Assembly (NCBI GenBank): GCA_951799445.1
Contig: OX637289.1
Span: 27,094,245-27,158,244, forward strand
Source of the DNA: Pseudisothecium myosuroides
Taxonomy: Eukaryota; Streptophyta; Bryopsida; Hypnales; Lembophyllaceae
Length of the DNA: 64,000 bases
Direction of reading: 5' to 3'
The notes beneath the pieces were generated by a model, which saw only the letters and a list, made by a program, of their open reading frames with translations, was not told the origin of the DNA and ran no database searches. The translations under genes were made by a program, and so were the position numbers. Below are positions 45,000 through 56,644 of the stretch, one piece after another; positions within the stretch are counted from its first letter, which is position 1; each line of letters begins with the position of its first letter.

Positions 45000-45934
45000 T
45001 TAACCCCTAAAGGCCCATTGTCCCCTCGGGGGACAAATGGGATTTCGGGCAGGTACCTACGGGCTGAAATTTTGTCCTGATTTTTTGAAACTTTTTTTGA
45101 AGATAGAAAAATTGATAAGCTTTGTGGGAATATAAATTTTTCTACAATCGGTGCCCGGGAACAATAGTTATGACCAAATAAGCTCAAAACAGGGGACGGC
45201 GGGCAGCCCGGGCAGCAGAAAAAAAATGGACAAAAATTTGAATTTTTTTTTTAATATTTTTTTTCTGATAGATGATATTTTTGCCTATCTGGAAAGCTTT
45301 GATTCATTTCATTTGGATATGTTATGAGAAAGTTATGGATATTCTTGTTTTTCGGGCAGTTAGAGCATCTTCTTGAAAAAAATAACTTGTAGGATTCATT
45401 TCTGAATGCAATTTTTCAAATTTTTCAATTTTTTTTTTTTGCATGGTGTAATTTACTTGCTATAACAATCTCACCATTGGGATTAGTGCATTTTAATTCC
45501 ATCTAAAATATATAGATATTTTAGATTTTCCTTCTATCTTGGACCTACTTCTACTTAACAATTTTTTTAAGAATGATAATTAAGTTTTTTTGAATTTCTT
45601 TTTTCCCTAGACTCTCAACTCAATTTTCTACAATAAAGATTAAAAGCTCAAAACGCTGTAGTGCAAAAATTTAAAGTTAAAAATGTCTAAAGCCAAAAAA
45701 TCTAGCCCCACAATGTGCTGAAAAACTTGTTTTTTTCACTCTAAACGCAGATATCTTGCAATCTGTGCGGTCAAAAATTCTGAAATTTTTTCCATACATT
45801 CTCATACTAGTTAGGTGTAAGATCCTACGGTTAGATGTTCAAAAAAAAAATTTAATTTTTTTATACTTTGCTATAGAAATGGCAGTTTTCAGTGTTTTTT
45901 GGCAGAAAAAAGGCCTTGGGCCTTTAGGGGTTAA
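45000..45934 (+). mobile_element. TTAA-type element, family 1, best-preserved full-length copy (935 bp)
   Basis: It has TTAA at both edges (45000-45003, 45931-45934) and the ends CCCCTAAAGGCCCATTG and GGCCTTGGGCCTTTAGGGG. The interior has several loosely repeated modules built around AAGCTTTG...AAAGTTATGG and GGCAGTTAGAGC. No reading frame long enough for a transposase, so it must be moved in trans if mobile. Confidence 0.85.
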
Positions 45935-46379
45935 GCCATTTTGTCCGTCCTTATTTGTCAAGCAAGGTTTCTCTGTTGTGATTTACATAACATTCAACTG
46001 GATGATCTGATGTGGTATATTCCACACCATTAGTAGCTAAAATATAAGTGTCATAATTTGTCAAATAATGAAGTGCACTTCACTAGGTTGCAATTGTTCA
46101 ATATGTTCTTTTGAGATAAGTTCCAATATATTAGAAACGCAAAGTGAAAAGTTTATTGATATTCATGGAAACTTATGAACTATGCAAATAATTACCTTGT
46201 ATTAATACTACAAGCAAATATATTTTGAGATTTCAAGTGTGAAGGGAAGTTGTGCATACACATTTGAGGTGGTAGGAGGTAAAACAATCCATGTGGGATA
46301 TGTAAATTAGAATGAATAGAAGCTCAACCGCTCATAATTAAGTCAAAAGTAGGAATTGTATTTAAAATAGAAGTTCAGA

Positions 46380-46703
46380 CCTCATTTAGGCATAGTAAAA
46401 TAACTTTTCTCAAAAAAATTGAACTAAGAATAGTTGGGAAATCAAATTAACTTTCATCTCCAAAAATCCGTTTGAGATTTAGGGACTTCCAATCAAAAGT
46501 TATATGGACAAATTTTGGAGAGGGGTTGGAAGGGACACTTTCTTTCACATTTTCAAACATCCTTACAGAATTTTGTCCTTAACTTTTGATTGGAGGCTTG
46601 AAATGTCAAATAGATTTTTGAAGATGAAATTTAGCTTGATTTAGCAAAAAAAAATTAGTTTAAAGTTTTTTGGAAAAAATTATTCTACTATGCCTAAATG
46701 AGG
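46380..46703. mobile_element. Foldback element with CCTCATTTAGGCATAGTA ends
   Basis: Both ends read CCTCATTTAGGCATAGTA, and the two halves stay complementary, with mismatches, for about 150 bp, so nearly the whole 324 bp can fold into one hairpin. Similarity may extend about 15 bp outward on both sides (TAGAA.TTCA.A). Non-coding. Superfamily unknown. Confidence 0.7.
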
Positions 46704-47285
46704 TTTGAAATTCTACTGTGAACTCAATTTTTGCATTCTAACAACGGATGGAGACAAATTCTCATCTTCAAATTATCCTATATTTTGTTTGAGGACTCAT
46801 GATGGGCAATAGATTTCAATATAAAAATGAGGTCTCTACCCCCCATTCCTACAAATGTCAATGATGCAATCCCTTGAGTTCATTTCATCATCAAAACATG
46901 TTTTTGACATTTGGCGGATGGTTAAATTGCATTGGTATATTATTCAATGGATCATTTGGATTTTTGGCAAACCATCTTTCTTTACAATTATTTGTTGATT
47001 TGTATGTTTGGTCCTAGAATTAGCAAAAGAAAATGGAGCACATCATTAATATACTGCCACTGTCCCGATACGAAAGCTTACAATAATAACGTGTGGATGA
47101 ATTTTGTGGATGAGGACTTCAAGAGAGGAAAAGTCAGTCTCTCAGAACGCTACTGAATGTTATGCTGTGCTGTGGTTGCTTCTTTTAACCCTTTTAAAGA
47201 GTAAATCATTTTCTCAAAATTTTGCACAAATATGTTTATTTATGTCAATTTCATCTAACTACTGAGTGTAGTTTCAGTTTGTAAA
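46704..47285. other. Interval without recognised genes
   Basis: An ATG frame at 46932-47156 (74 codons) has no recognisable product. At 47185 the word TTAACCCTTTTAAAG resembles a TTAA-family end but has no partner. Confidence 0.3.
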
Positions 47286-48463
47286 GATGTTTCATCATCC
47301 ATACCTTAAGTTCGGATGTTTGTTTGTTTTGTTTGTTTGTTTTGTTTGTCACGGTGAGATCTCCCGGACCATGCGTCCCCCGGTGGCGTACTTGATATCA
47401 TCGGAAAGCCCTTAGCGAGGAGGGGTGCACGGGCTTGGTTTCGTGACGTTCGGACCTACGGTGGGAAAGTTATGGATTTTTGAGTAATTTTTGGTTCTTA
47501 AAAATTACTAAATTATGCTAAATTACGTATCTTTTGAATTGTGTGTCAATTTGTCACGTTCTTGGTACCGTTGGAAAGCCCTCAGCGAGGAGGGGTGCAC
47601 GGGCTTTGTTTCATGGTGTTCCAACCTACGGTACGGAAGTTATGGATTTTTCTCGGGGGGGGCACCTAGTATTTTACTACAAACCACGTGCGAACAAGTG
47701 GTTTCTAATAAACTATAATTTCAACTTAAAATTTTGAGGGTTGCTTAATAATGACTATAGGTTTCTATTGCCAAAATTTCAAACTAAAATAATAGTTGAA
47801 ATGATTTGTACAAGAGGTTGAAAATGGCCTAAAACGGCATGTTTTTCAACTCAAATATTTATAGAGATCACATTTAGATGACCATTACATCAATACTCAA
47901 CTCAAAATGAACTTTCAATAGAGAGCTATTTTTAGGAATTTTTTGTTCATTTTTTAAACAATTTTTTAGGATATAATATAGGGGTATGAAAGTTATTTTT
48001 CAGTTGCACAGTGTATCTAATTACTTCAAAAATTTGTAACTAATTATCATTAACAAATAAAAATATCAATAATTCAAAACATAAACTTTTGAAGTAGGAA
48101 AATCTAGTCATATTTTTTTTATTTCATTTTATTTAAATTTTAGGATATAATATAGGGAGTCCAAAGTTTTGTTCGCACGTGTTTTCTAATGGACACTCTA
48201 AGTGACCCCCCCAAGGGATTTTTGAGTTATTTTTTGTTCTTAAAAATACTAAATTATGCAAAACTATGTATCTTTTGAACCGTGTATCAATTTGTCACGT
48301 TCTTGGTACTGTTGGAAAGCCCTTGGCGAGGAGGGGTGCACAGGCTTTGTTTTGTGGCATTTGGACCTACGGTGGGATTTCTGAGTTATTTTTTGTTGTA
48401 AAAATGACTTTTACTTTTGTTTTGAGTGTGGCAACGGCACACGGCTACACTAGTCCATACTAA
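47286..48463 (-). repeat. Reverse-orientation units of the ~240-bp satellite-like repeat
   Basis: At least three unit cores, each with GGAAAGCCCT..GCGAGGAGGGGTGCAC and GGACCTACGG-like words, lie near 47400-47465, 47570-47640 and 48310-48375. The last ends in GGCAACGGCACACGG...ACTAGT. AT-rich unrelated sequence (about 47660-48200) separates the second and third. Confidence 0.65.
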
Positions 48464-48674
48464 GTTACAGATGTCCAAGCACTTAGCCAGAGGTACTGAC
48501 TAAATGCATCAAGAAAAAAATATAAATAAGTTCTTTTGAAAGTATCAGTCCCATGCAGTTTAGAGTCCAGGAATACACCATTGTCAAGTCAAAGCATGGG
48601 GAACAGCCATTCTCCGTCAAAGGAGGAATGTCTCATCAGGCTAATTTGGAACTAATCACACACTCAAAAATAAC

Positions 48675-48992
48675 ATAAGATAGGAGGTCCATAAATCGCT
48701 CATTTATGAGCTGAAACTGAATTTTGGGGAGGTGAATCTTGAAATATTTTTTTAGTAAATTTTGCTTGAAAGACAAGTGAAATTGGCATCTAAATCAAGT
48801 CGTTTCATATTTGTTTGGAGCTTTGTGGAATTAGTTATGAAATTTTGAAGCTTAAATGGTATAGGGCTCAAAAATGGCCTATCTCTTGTACATTGCAGAA
48901 GGCTACAAAAAGCAACATGTACAAATAGTGTACATTTGAGGAGGTGGGCAATTTTAGAGCTTGAACGCTTTTAGAACCTCCTACCTTAATTT
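48675..48992. repeat. Dispersed repeat with GGTAGGAGGTCC / GGACCTCCTACC-like ends
   Basis: The left end GATAGGAGGTCCATAAATC and the right end TTTTAGAACCTCCTACC look like imperfect terminal inverted repeats. Interior words (TTGAAAGACAAGTGAAATTG, TGTGGAATTAGTTATGA) recur at 21209-21480 and, reversed, near 33965-34130. Probably an old element family. Confidence 0.45.
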
Positions 48993-49087
48993 TGTTTCTT
49001 AATATGCAGTCTTCTCACCTCACTCAAATCCAACGGAACTTCACTTGGTGCTTTCAATTTTCAATGGATGTGATGACTATTCTAGAT

Positions 49088-49517
49088 ATACTAGGGGTAG
49101 TCACACCTTCTCTGAAACAAGATTTTGCTGAAGAATGAGTAGCTGAGCAGAGAAACTCGGAGCCAATCAGGACCCAAAATTGTTGAAGAAGGTGTGACAC
49201 CCCTTTTGTATCGCCTTGAGGATTTTGGAAAAGAATGGATTCACCTGAGCTAAAAATACACAAGCCAGCTTGCAAAATCGCAAGTGTTGCGAGGAGCGTA
49301 GGCTAAAAAAAGGATTACGAGACAAAAACATTCACTCGTGAAGGCCTCGCGACGTCCAAAATCCACCTCCGTAGCAGAATAATGGACTCTGCAAAGCTTT
49401 CGCAAGAAAAATATATTCCACATCAAAGAGGCGACGAAATCCTAATGGGGACCGAGCCGTCGTGTCCCAATTCGTATAAGAAGTTTCGAGCAGTGAAGAA
49501 GGTGTAACTACTCCTAA
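49088..49517. mobile_element. GTCACACCTTCT-type inverted-repeat element, possible target duplication TAGAT
   Basis: The left end ATACTAGGGGTAGTCACACC and the right end, on the other strand TTAGGAGTAGTTACACC, pair. TAGAT lies on both sides (49083-49087, 49518-49522). It contains a second internal GAAGAAGGTGTGACACC word near 49185. It is 430 bp; relatives at 12517-13455 and 19376-19716. Confidence 0.6.
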
Positions 49518-50857
49518 TAGATGGTTGTGGATAGAATTTGCATCATCAGTAAATACAAGTAATTTAGTTCCAATGTGTTCAACTCTATAGGGGAGGCAAC
49601 CCATTCTTGATCCCCCTCGATTATGGCAGCGCACCCTGCTCTGTTTCCATGAACTTCCAGAGGAATAAATGACTGATATGGATGGTCACTGATTGGTCAA
49701 CAGTTCACCACCACACGAATTAAGCATTGTCCATTTTGTTTCCAGCACTTGGTCAGAATTGGGGAAACCATCTCACCAAAATAGAAAGAACCTGGTCTAT
49801 CGGTCAAAATTCATGGTAATTCCATTTTGCAATACAAAAATCTGGAAATTTATGGAAAGCCTCCTCTGTCTATTTCTACGCACTGATAAATTGACCCACT
49901 GAAGAACCGCACCCTCCAGATACATGAAATGCTTATTTGATCGGAAATGGGTTGCCTCCCCTAAATTTACTTTTACTGTACATGGATGTTGCCTGTTCCT
50001 TGGGATTGATTGCTGCTCATTGGTCTTGGAAAGACCAGCAATCATACCTATTTTAATATCTTCAGTTCATCAGTCTGGCTCCACAAGGCCGGGGGGCCGG
50101 GGGCCAAGCTGGCAGATGAAGCCTTCCTTCCAAAAGACCATCATTCCCCTCTTCTTCAGGGTCGAGTTTCCCTGCATTGGTTTGTTCCAAAATGCCTTTC
50201 CTGCATATTTCAGGGGGAAAAAGGCTTTTGGGTGAGTGGGACTCACGAAAAGCAAAGATGCGGCAACTGAACACAGGCAGGGGCATGTGCAAAACACTAG
50301 CTCTAGCCTACAATCCAATAGAACTGAACAAATTATTTAACAAATAATACTCAAGAGCGGCACTGCCTGCCCACCTAGATGTACAAGTACATCAAAATGA
50401 TTTTTTTTTAACCATATCCACAGAAGTGGTCAATTCTCAGTTGCAACAAAGTTCTCAGGCTAACTTAAACTGATGACTGATTGCAGGTGCCCCGGCTCTA
50501 TCGTGAACTAAAGATTCCTTACAATAGTAAAAACAACCCTTTCTCCCAAATTATTAAAAAAGACTCCCAAGATGGCGAGAATCGTTCTCTTGGCTTTCTT
50601 TCCCCGACTTCAGTCAATGGCATCATTGATAAGGATGTATTGAGCTGGAATGATAACCAAAGTAGATTCAATATGGGACCTGGTGCCACTTTGATCATTC
50701 AGTTGGGGGTTTGCCACTGGAGGCGGATTTCCAGGTTCCCTCCTTTTTTCGTTTTCCATGGCTTTCCTCCACTATGCTCACTGCCCTTGGGATTGGTTAC
50801 TGTCTGCCAATTGCGGGCATGAAATCTGGAGAACTGGGAGCCCATGGATGCCTCGAA
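49518..50857. other. GC-richer interval, no recognised gene
   Basis: Several overlapping frames of 70-113 codons (for example 49924-50235 +, 50070-50318 -, 50481-50822 +) occur in unique-looking sequence. None matches a known family, and they overlap on opposite strands. It may be gene-flanking sequence or an old gene fragment. Confidence 0.3.
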
Positions 50858-51206
50858 GCTAGTGCGTGAGGACAAAGGCGTGAGCCTACGAGTCTTGAAC
50901 CTGGTTGTAGGTATGTACTTACAACCATTTGAATGTTTATAACATATGTACCTATAACATGTGTACCTATAACATATGTACCTATAACATAAATATATTA
51001 TAACGTGGAAAGAATTTATAACGTAAGTACTAGGTATCTATAACATAAACACTTGTAACCATAGAAAGTGTCTATAATATTGATTTTAAGGCCCATTGGC
51101 TCATAGATTCTGTGCTCACATGCTAACTCTTCAAATGGCTGCAAGTACATATATACAATTAGATTCAAGACTCATAGGTTCATGTTTCTACGCTCTCGCA
51201 CTAGCA
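50858..51206. mobile_element. Short inverted-repeat element (GCTAGTGCGTGAG ends)
   Basis: The left end GCTAGTGCGTGAGGAC pairs with TGCTAGTGCGAGAGCG read from the right end. Another end-like word (TGCTCACATGCTAAC) lies at about 51115, suggesting a nested or duplicated end. The inside has three ACCTATAACAT.TGT repeats at 50940-50990. Related to 39399-39641. Confidence 0.5.
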
Positions 51207-51336
51207 TTGTTGAACTCTTTCTGTTCTTGGTACGTCATAGAAGAAGATGTCTAAGTTAGTCAAGAAGAAGAATTCATAATCACATTGCCACGTGAATGAA
51301 TTCTATACTACCACTACAAGGAGAATAAAGGTACTA

Positions 51337-52067
51337 TAGTAGAACTTCTCTAAAGTAATAGGGCCGGAGTTGGGCTAACTATATTATATTAGAGAGTTTA
51401 TTACATTAACCCCTAAAGTCCCATTGGCCCTACAAGGGCCAAAATACGACTTTGGGTAGGCTCATATGGTTTCAATATTCATCATAATCTTCTAAATTTT
51501 TTTGTGAAGCTAGGAAAATACATAAGCTTCTTGGGAATATAATTTTTTTTGCAATCGGTGCCCGGATGTAAAAGTTATGGTACAAAAAGCCAAAAATGGA
51601 GGTCAACGGGTAGCCCCAAAAAATTCACAGAAAGTCAAAATATATATTTTTCAATTTTTTTCCTAAAACATAATATTTTTGTCTACATATGAAACTTTGA
51701 TTCATTCTATTTGGACTAGTGATGAAAAAGTTATGGACAATCTTGTTTTTCGGGCAATCTAAGCATGTTCTTGAAAAAAAACTTTTTGTCCGACTTTGAA
51801 TGCTAATATCTTCCAATCTGCACGGTCAAATTTGATGAAATTTTTACCACATGATCTCAGACAAGTGAAGTACAAGATCCTACAGTTAGATTCTAAAAAA
51901 AACATTTTTTCTGCCTTCATGGATGAATGTAGCAGAAATGGCAGTTTTGAGTGTTTTTTGACAGAAAAATGGCCTTGGGACTTTAGGGGTTGATGTATGC
52001 GACCTAGGCTAAGACTAGACAAGCAATATTATCTTAGAAAGGTTATTATTTTAGAGAGGTTCTACTA
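51337..52067. mobile_element. pogo/Emigrant-like MITE carrying a nested TTAA element
   Basis: The left end TAGTAGAACTTCTCTAAAG and the right end, on the other strand TAGTAGAACCTCTCTAAAAT, are near identical, and TA flanks both (51335-51336, 52068-52069). Without the TTAA element at 51406-51993 it is only about 143 bp. Relative: 31893-32227. Confidence 0.8.
51406..51993 (+). mobile_element. TTAA-type element, family 1, internally deleted (588 bp)
   Basis: It starts TTAACCCCTAAAGTCCCATT and ends GGACTTTAGGGGTTGA. It is shorter than the 0.93-kb copies by an internal loss. It interrupts the pogo-like MITE at TTATTACATTAA; the related MITE at 31893 has the same TTATTACATTAA uninterrupted near 31955, so TTAA was present before insertion. 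Confidence 0.8.
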
Positions 52068-52451
52068 TATTGTGTAGCACCAAGTTACAATGAGAGAACA
52101 TAGTTTCAAAGAGTGCAATGGAACATTTCGGCACCAACTTGTTGGTTGTAGAAGTCTTTGGAAAGCAACATAACATTGTGTAATCAAGCAATGTTTCTTT
52201 TCATTTGGGGAAGGTATTAAAAGCTTTGCTCAATGCATAGGAGGGACTTGTTATTTGATTCAAGGATTGGGAATAGCAGAGGAGCCATAGACAACAATTT
52301 TGTTTATTGCAGGAATGCAAAAGGCCAATGGCTTCACTAGAAAGCAATGCTTTGAAATTCTTTCAATGGCGCTTATTGTTCTATAACCTCTTTTTGCCTA
52401 GTGCTAATTTCTTCAAGTATTTATAAAAATAAAAAGATTGATGAATATGAA

Positions 52452-52724
52452 CACTAGATGTTTTTTGAGGCCTTTAGAAGACCACGAGTTCCTGGACAAT
52501 GGAGAACTTGGAACTGCGCCAAATCAGCCATTTGACGAGGTCAGGAGACTGTCACGTCAAATAATAATATTTAAATTCTTTTAAATTCTTTTAAATTTAA
52601 ATTTTTTTTATTTTTTTATTTTCATTTTCATTTTTCATTTTTTATTCTGACAATAGTGCATTGGTTCCTAGCAAGGGGAACAACCCTGAAACAATCTTCC
52701 AAAGGCTTCAAAAAACATCTAATG
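52452..52724. mobile_element. CATTAG-type foldback MITE, diverged
   Basis: The left end CACTAGATGTTTTTTGAGGCC (one change from CATTAG) pairs with CATTAGATGTTTTTTGAAGCC from the right. The central motif pair is degraded (GACGAGG ... CACGTC). It is 273 bp. No target duplication visible. Confidence 0.75.
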
Positions 52725-55700
52725 CATCATTCTTCATTTTAATTTTTTTTTTCTTGTGAATATATTGAAAATTCATTTGCAAAGGAAGACCTAGATATTT
52801 TTGAAAGATACACATATATATTGCAAGTATAAAATTTGCATGTGAAAGTGTAAATAGTTTCACTATCTAACTTCAAATCGTCTCTTTTCTATGTTTGTTT
52901 TAGCAGGGTGGTTATAATTTTCTAGAGTATTTTCTTTCATTTTAGTGGAATTTGTTCTTTTGTGTCAATTAGAATAAATAATAAATTTTTTTCTTATAAT
53001 TGAGAGTGTCAAATACACACAGTTACAAAATAGGGGGATTTGTTTGCATAGTGATGTATATATTTTGTAAAAATGTAGAATATCAAGCTTGTTTTTCTTC
53101 ACATCACACATATATATTACAATTGATGGATGCGTAATAATGTAAATACAATCCTTTCAAACTATCTTACAATAGGGTCATATTAGGCATAAATTAAATA
53201 ATTTTTGTCAAAGTGCTACATGTCATATTTTGATTGCTTTTAGGTTGACATAGATTTCTCTACATCTAATACAGGAATCCAATTTGGACACTTCTTTGTT
53301 GAATTAAACCCTCGCATATGATACCATTCATTATATTTAATGATATTCATATTTTAATATAGCCTAAAAGTTTAATTATAGCCAATTTAGTCTTGGCTCA
53401 ATTTGATTATGACATTTGAGTTGTTTTTTTGTGTATTTTTTTGGTATTTTTTTGAGAGCCAAAAATTAAATGAGCTTCAAGGCAAGCTAGTTTTTCTTTT
53501 ATGAAATGGACTTTTAGAGCAAATATTATGAGTTTTTAAAGATTTTGTGCTTTGAGTGGGTTGGATTGGGAGAGGTTTAGGGTTTAAGTCCTCCACTATT
53601 ATGAAAGTTTGGTTTATGAGATGTTCATCCCTTAGTTAATGAGTGAGCATGAATGCTAGAAGGGCAAGCTACACCAAGGAATCATAATTAGTACTAACAC
53701 AAGTGAAGAAGTATATATAATCTCTTTATTAAATTTTTCAAGAACAATTTTAGCAATTTTCTTGCTTTGTGCTTTGTAGTGCTATGGTTCTAATACACTT
53801 GCATAGTAGTTTTACATTCACGTATAGTTAAGAATTCATTGATTTTTATTAGCTTTGCAAATGAGTATGTTAGGCAAACATTTCATGAACCCTGCATGTA
53901 TAATGAATTGCAAAACATATTGGTATATGAGCATCCATTTTACAGCGTCCAAGTTCATTAAGTCTCTACCATCTACAATTCAACTCCTTCAGAATTTACT
54001 TTCATTTTGATGCAATTAATCCTAAGATTTTTAATGGAAGCTAACTTGGAACATGATCGTTTTTCACATGCTTTGGTTGATTTTGTTTTAAATGTTGTCC
54101 CTATAGCATGTTGGAAGATGTGTACAAAACTCTTTGATGTACAACAAAATTGGGGTAGTTGTGGATGGACACCAATTTAATGTAGCTTGCACAACTTACG
54201 CTTGCTCTATAGTAGCCGCCCATAAATCTTGATCAAACCCACTCCACCTTGACATAGTTCAAAGTCTACTCTACATCCAATTTTCCTTCCGTATGTAGAT
54301 ATCTTGAAACCAATATAGAAACTAAAGATGACGTGCCCTCCCACCCAAGAGGTGCAAACAAAAATAGACTATAGATAACCCCATAATAAAGACACAAAAC
54401 GGAAAAAAAAACAAGGCACCTCAATAACATCCGCCAATACTATAGGCACAATCCATTATGGCCTAATGGCTATAACATTGACATCATTGTGAGCTTTGGA
54501 GTTTTCACTTGGGTCTCATGATTTTTTTATTTTATTTTTGCTTTTGCTCAATTTTAATAGAATTTATAGTCAAAAAGTCATAAAAAAAATATTTAAACCA
54601 TAATTGGTAGAAGTCCCTATTGATATGGTGATTTTTTTCTAGAAGTTCCAAATACCTTAAATACTCCAATGCTTTGCTTTTAGGGTCTAAGTTAGGTGTC
54701 TGGAAGGTCATTTAGGAGTTTGAGAGATATTTGAGCTCTGTTGGCCAAGGTAGTAGTAAGATTTCTAAGTTAGAATATAACCAAAACCAAACCTTTAAGT
54801 GCATGTGATGGAACATGGCTATTTGAGAGGTAGGAGTTTATGATAGAAAAGTCTTGTTAGCTCTAGAATTACATTTTAATCGCATGTATTTCTAGAGGTC
54901 ACCATCCATTTTGAGCTAGAGAACTAGGAAAAGTTAGATTTGCACTTTGCATAGAAAATTCAAGCAATATAAGAGACATGCAATCAAAGATTGAAGAGAG
55001 GTGTTTTTGACAAAAAAACAAGCCAGAAGCTCAACAACAAAATTGGTTTGTCAAAATTTCCTTCCAATAAAAAGATTCCCTCTCCATTGAGAATTAAAGG
55101 AGGTAATTAAAACTAGCCTTTTCATAGAAGGTGAAGAATAAAAAAATGAGCCTGCATGTAGTGTTTTGAGACTTCCTAAAAGTTATCCAATTTTTTTTGG
55201 ATTTTTCTAGAATTCAAAAGATGACTATTGTAAGTCAAACACTCAAAATCATAATGAAGAATTTATAGAAATTACTCAAGTTGCTGTAAAATTCCACTAA
55301 AAATTAGGATATAATGTTTTATGCTAATAAAGTGCCCCAACAAGTTTCAACGCATTTCAACACCAACAAGTACCTAAATTAGTGAATGTGCGCCACCATA
55401 AAATTTTGACGAAATTTAAACAAGTTTGATGCGTTGAATGCCGTATTAGGAGCTTGCAACATCCAAACAAAGTCAAAGAGGAATCTTTTCTTACTCCCAC
55501 AATCACCCCGACACTCTAGGCAAATCAAAATATGTGAAAAATGTAAATTTCATCATTTGGGATTTTTACGTTTCCATTGGTTTACTATTGGTTTACTTTG
55601 TGAGCCCCAATGACCTAAGAATAGGGAGTCCAATCGTCCAATTTGGGCCTTCTAGAGCCAATAGTGCAATCCATTTGTCATTTGCAGCTTTTCTTTAAAA

Positions 55701-56294
55701 GTTAGGTAGGATCCAACAATAGGTTTGATTTTTTTTTAATAATTAGAGATAATTAGTAATTAATTTTAGAAAGATCTAAAGGTTAAATGAGAGGGGGAGG
55801 GGCCTTCAGAAGAGTATAAAAGGCCATCCTTCTTCTTTCATATTCACCCCTTTTTTGTTGTTCCGCCAAGTTTATTGGCATTTTGTTTAAATGTATTAGC
55901 TAAGTTAGCCATGTTTTTGTCTGCGTTGTGTTTTGGAGCAAATTTTGCTCATTGTTTGAAGTCTTGAAACTTTTTTTGAAAAACATGGGGATTCTTTCAA
56001 ATTTATATGATTTTGTTTAATTTTTGAATTTTTTATTATTAACATTCATATGTGTATTTTTGATTTTTTCTAAACTTTGGATCAATTGTCTTGTATCAAC
56101 CATTTGCACTAGCTCCTTGTTTGAGATTTTCTATTCTTTTGGAGAAAATCCCCTTAAAGCATTGACTTGCAAAATATAAGGTCCAATTTGAAAGTTTGTG
56201 ATATTTGACACTTCATTCATGTTGGTGTGTTTCCAACTAATGACAGAGTTTTGTCTTTGCCCTAATATTACAAAAACATTGAGGCCTTCAAAGG
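52725..56294. other. Long AT-rich interval, no recognised gene
   Basis: Few open frames and no clear transposon ends. On the minus strand near 54210-54240 the words GTCAAGGTGGAGTGGG and TTTGATCAAGATTT recall the region just before a copia-type LTR, but no pol domain was found. Pyrimidine-rich sequence with TATAAAAGG near 55815 is an isolated TATA-like site without a gene. Confidence 0.3.
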
Positions 56295-56637
56295 GCTATT
56301 TAAGGGAGCATCTCTAAGTTGTGAATCAACATTGTGCTGGCCAGATTATTGAATATTTAAAAATATATAATAAAAAAGTAAAAATTTGATGTTGCAGTAG
56401 TAGTGCCACATCAAATTGTTAGAATTTTGTAATTTTGGATTTACTTTGAATTTTTTTTCCATTTTTAATTGAAATAATACATATTTTTTATGACTTTAAG
56501 CCTTGCAATTTGCTAAAATTTAAAAAAAATTTAAAAATATATATATATATATAAATATTTTGGCCAGCATTCCCCGTTGTGGCGCTATTGGGAACTGATA
56601 GCCTTCTTCAGGACTCAAACTTCTTCTTATGTCATCT
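56295..56637. mobile_element. Possible decayed CATTAG-type element
   Basis: Inside is GATGTTGC...GCCACATC, a degraded form of the paired GACGTGGC motif, in an AT-rich setting of the right size. The right end CTCAAACTTCTTCTTATG resembles the family terminus CTAATG; the left end is poorly preserved. Boundaries are approximate. Confidence 0.35.
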
Positions 56638-56644
56638 ATTCTAA

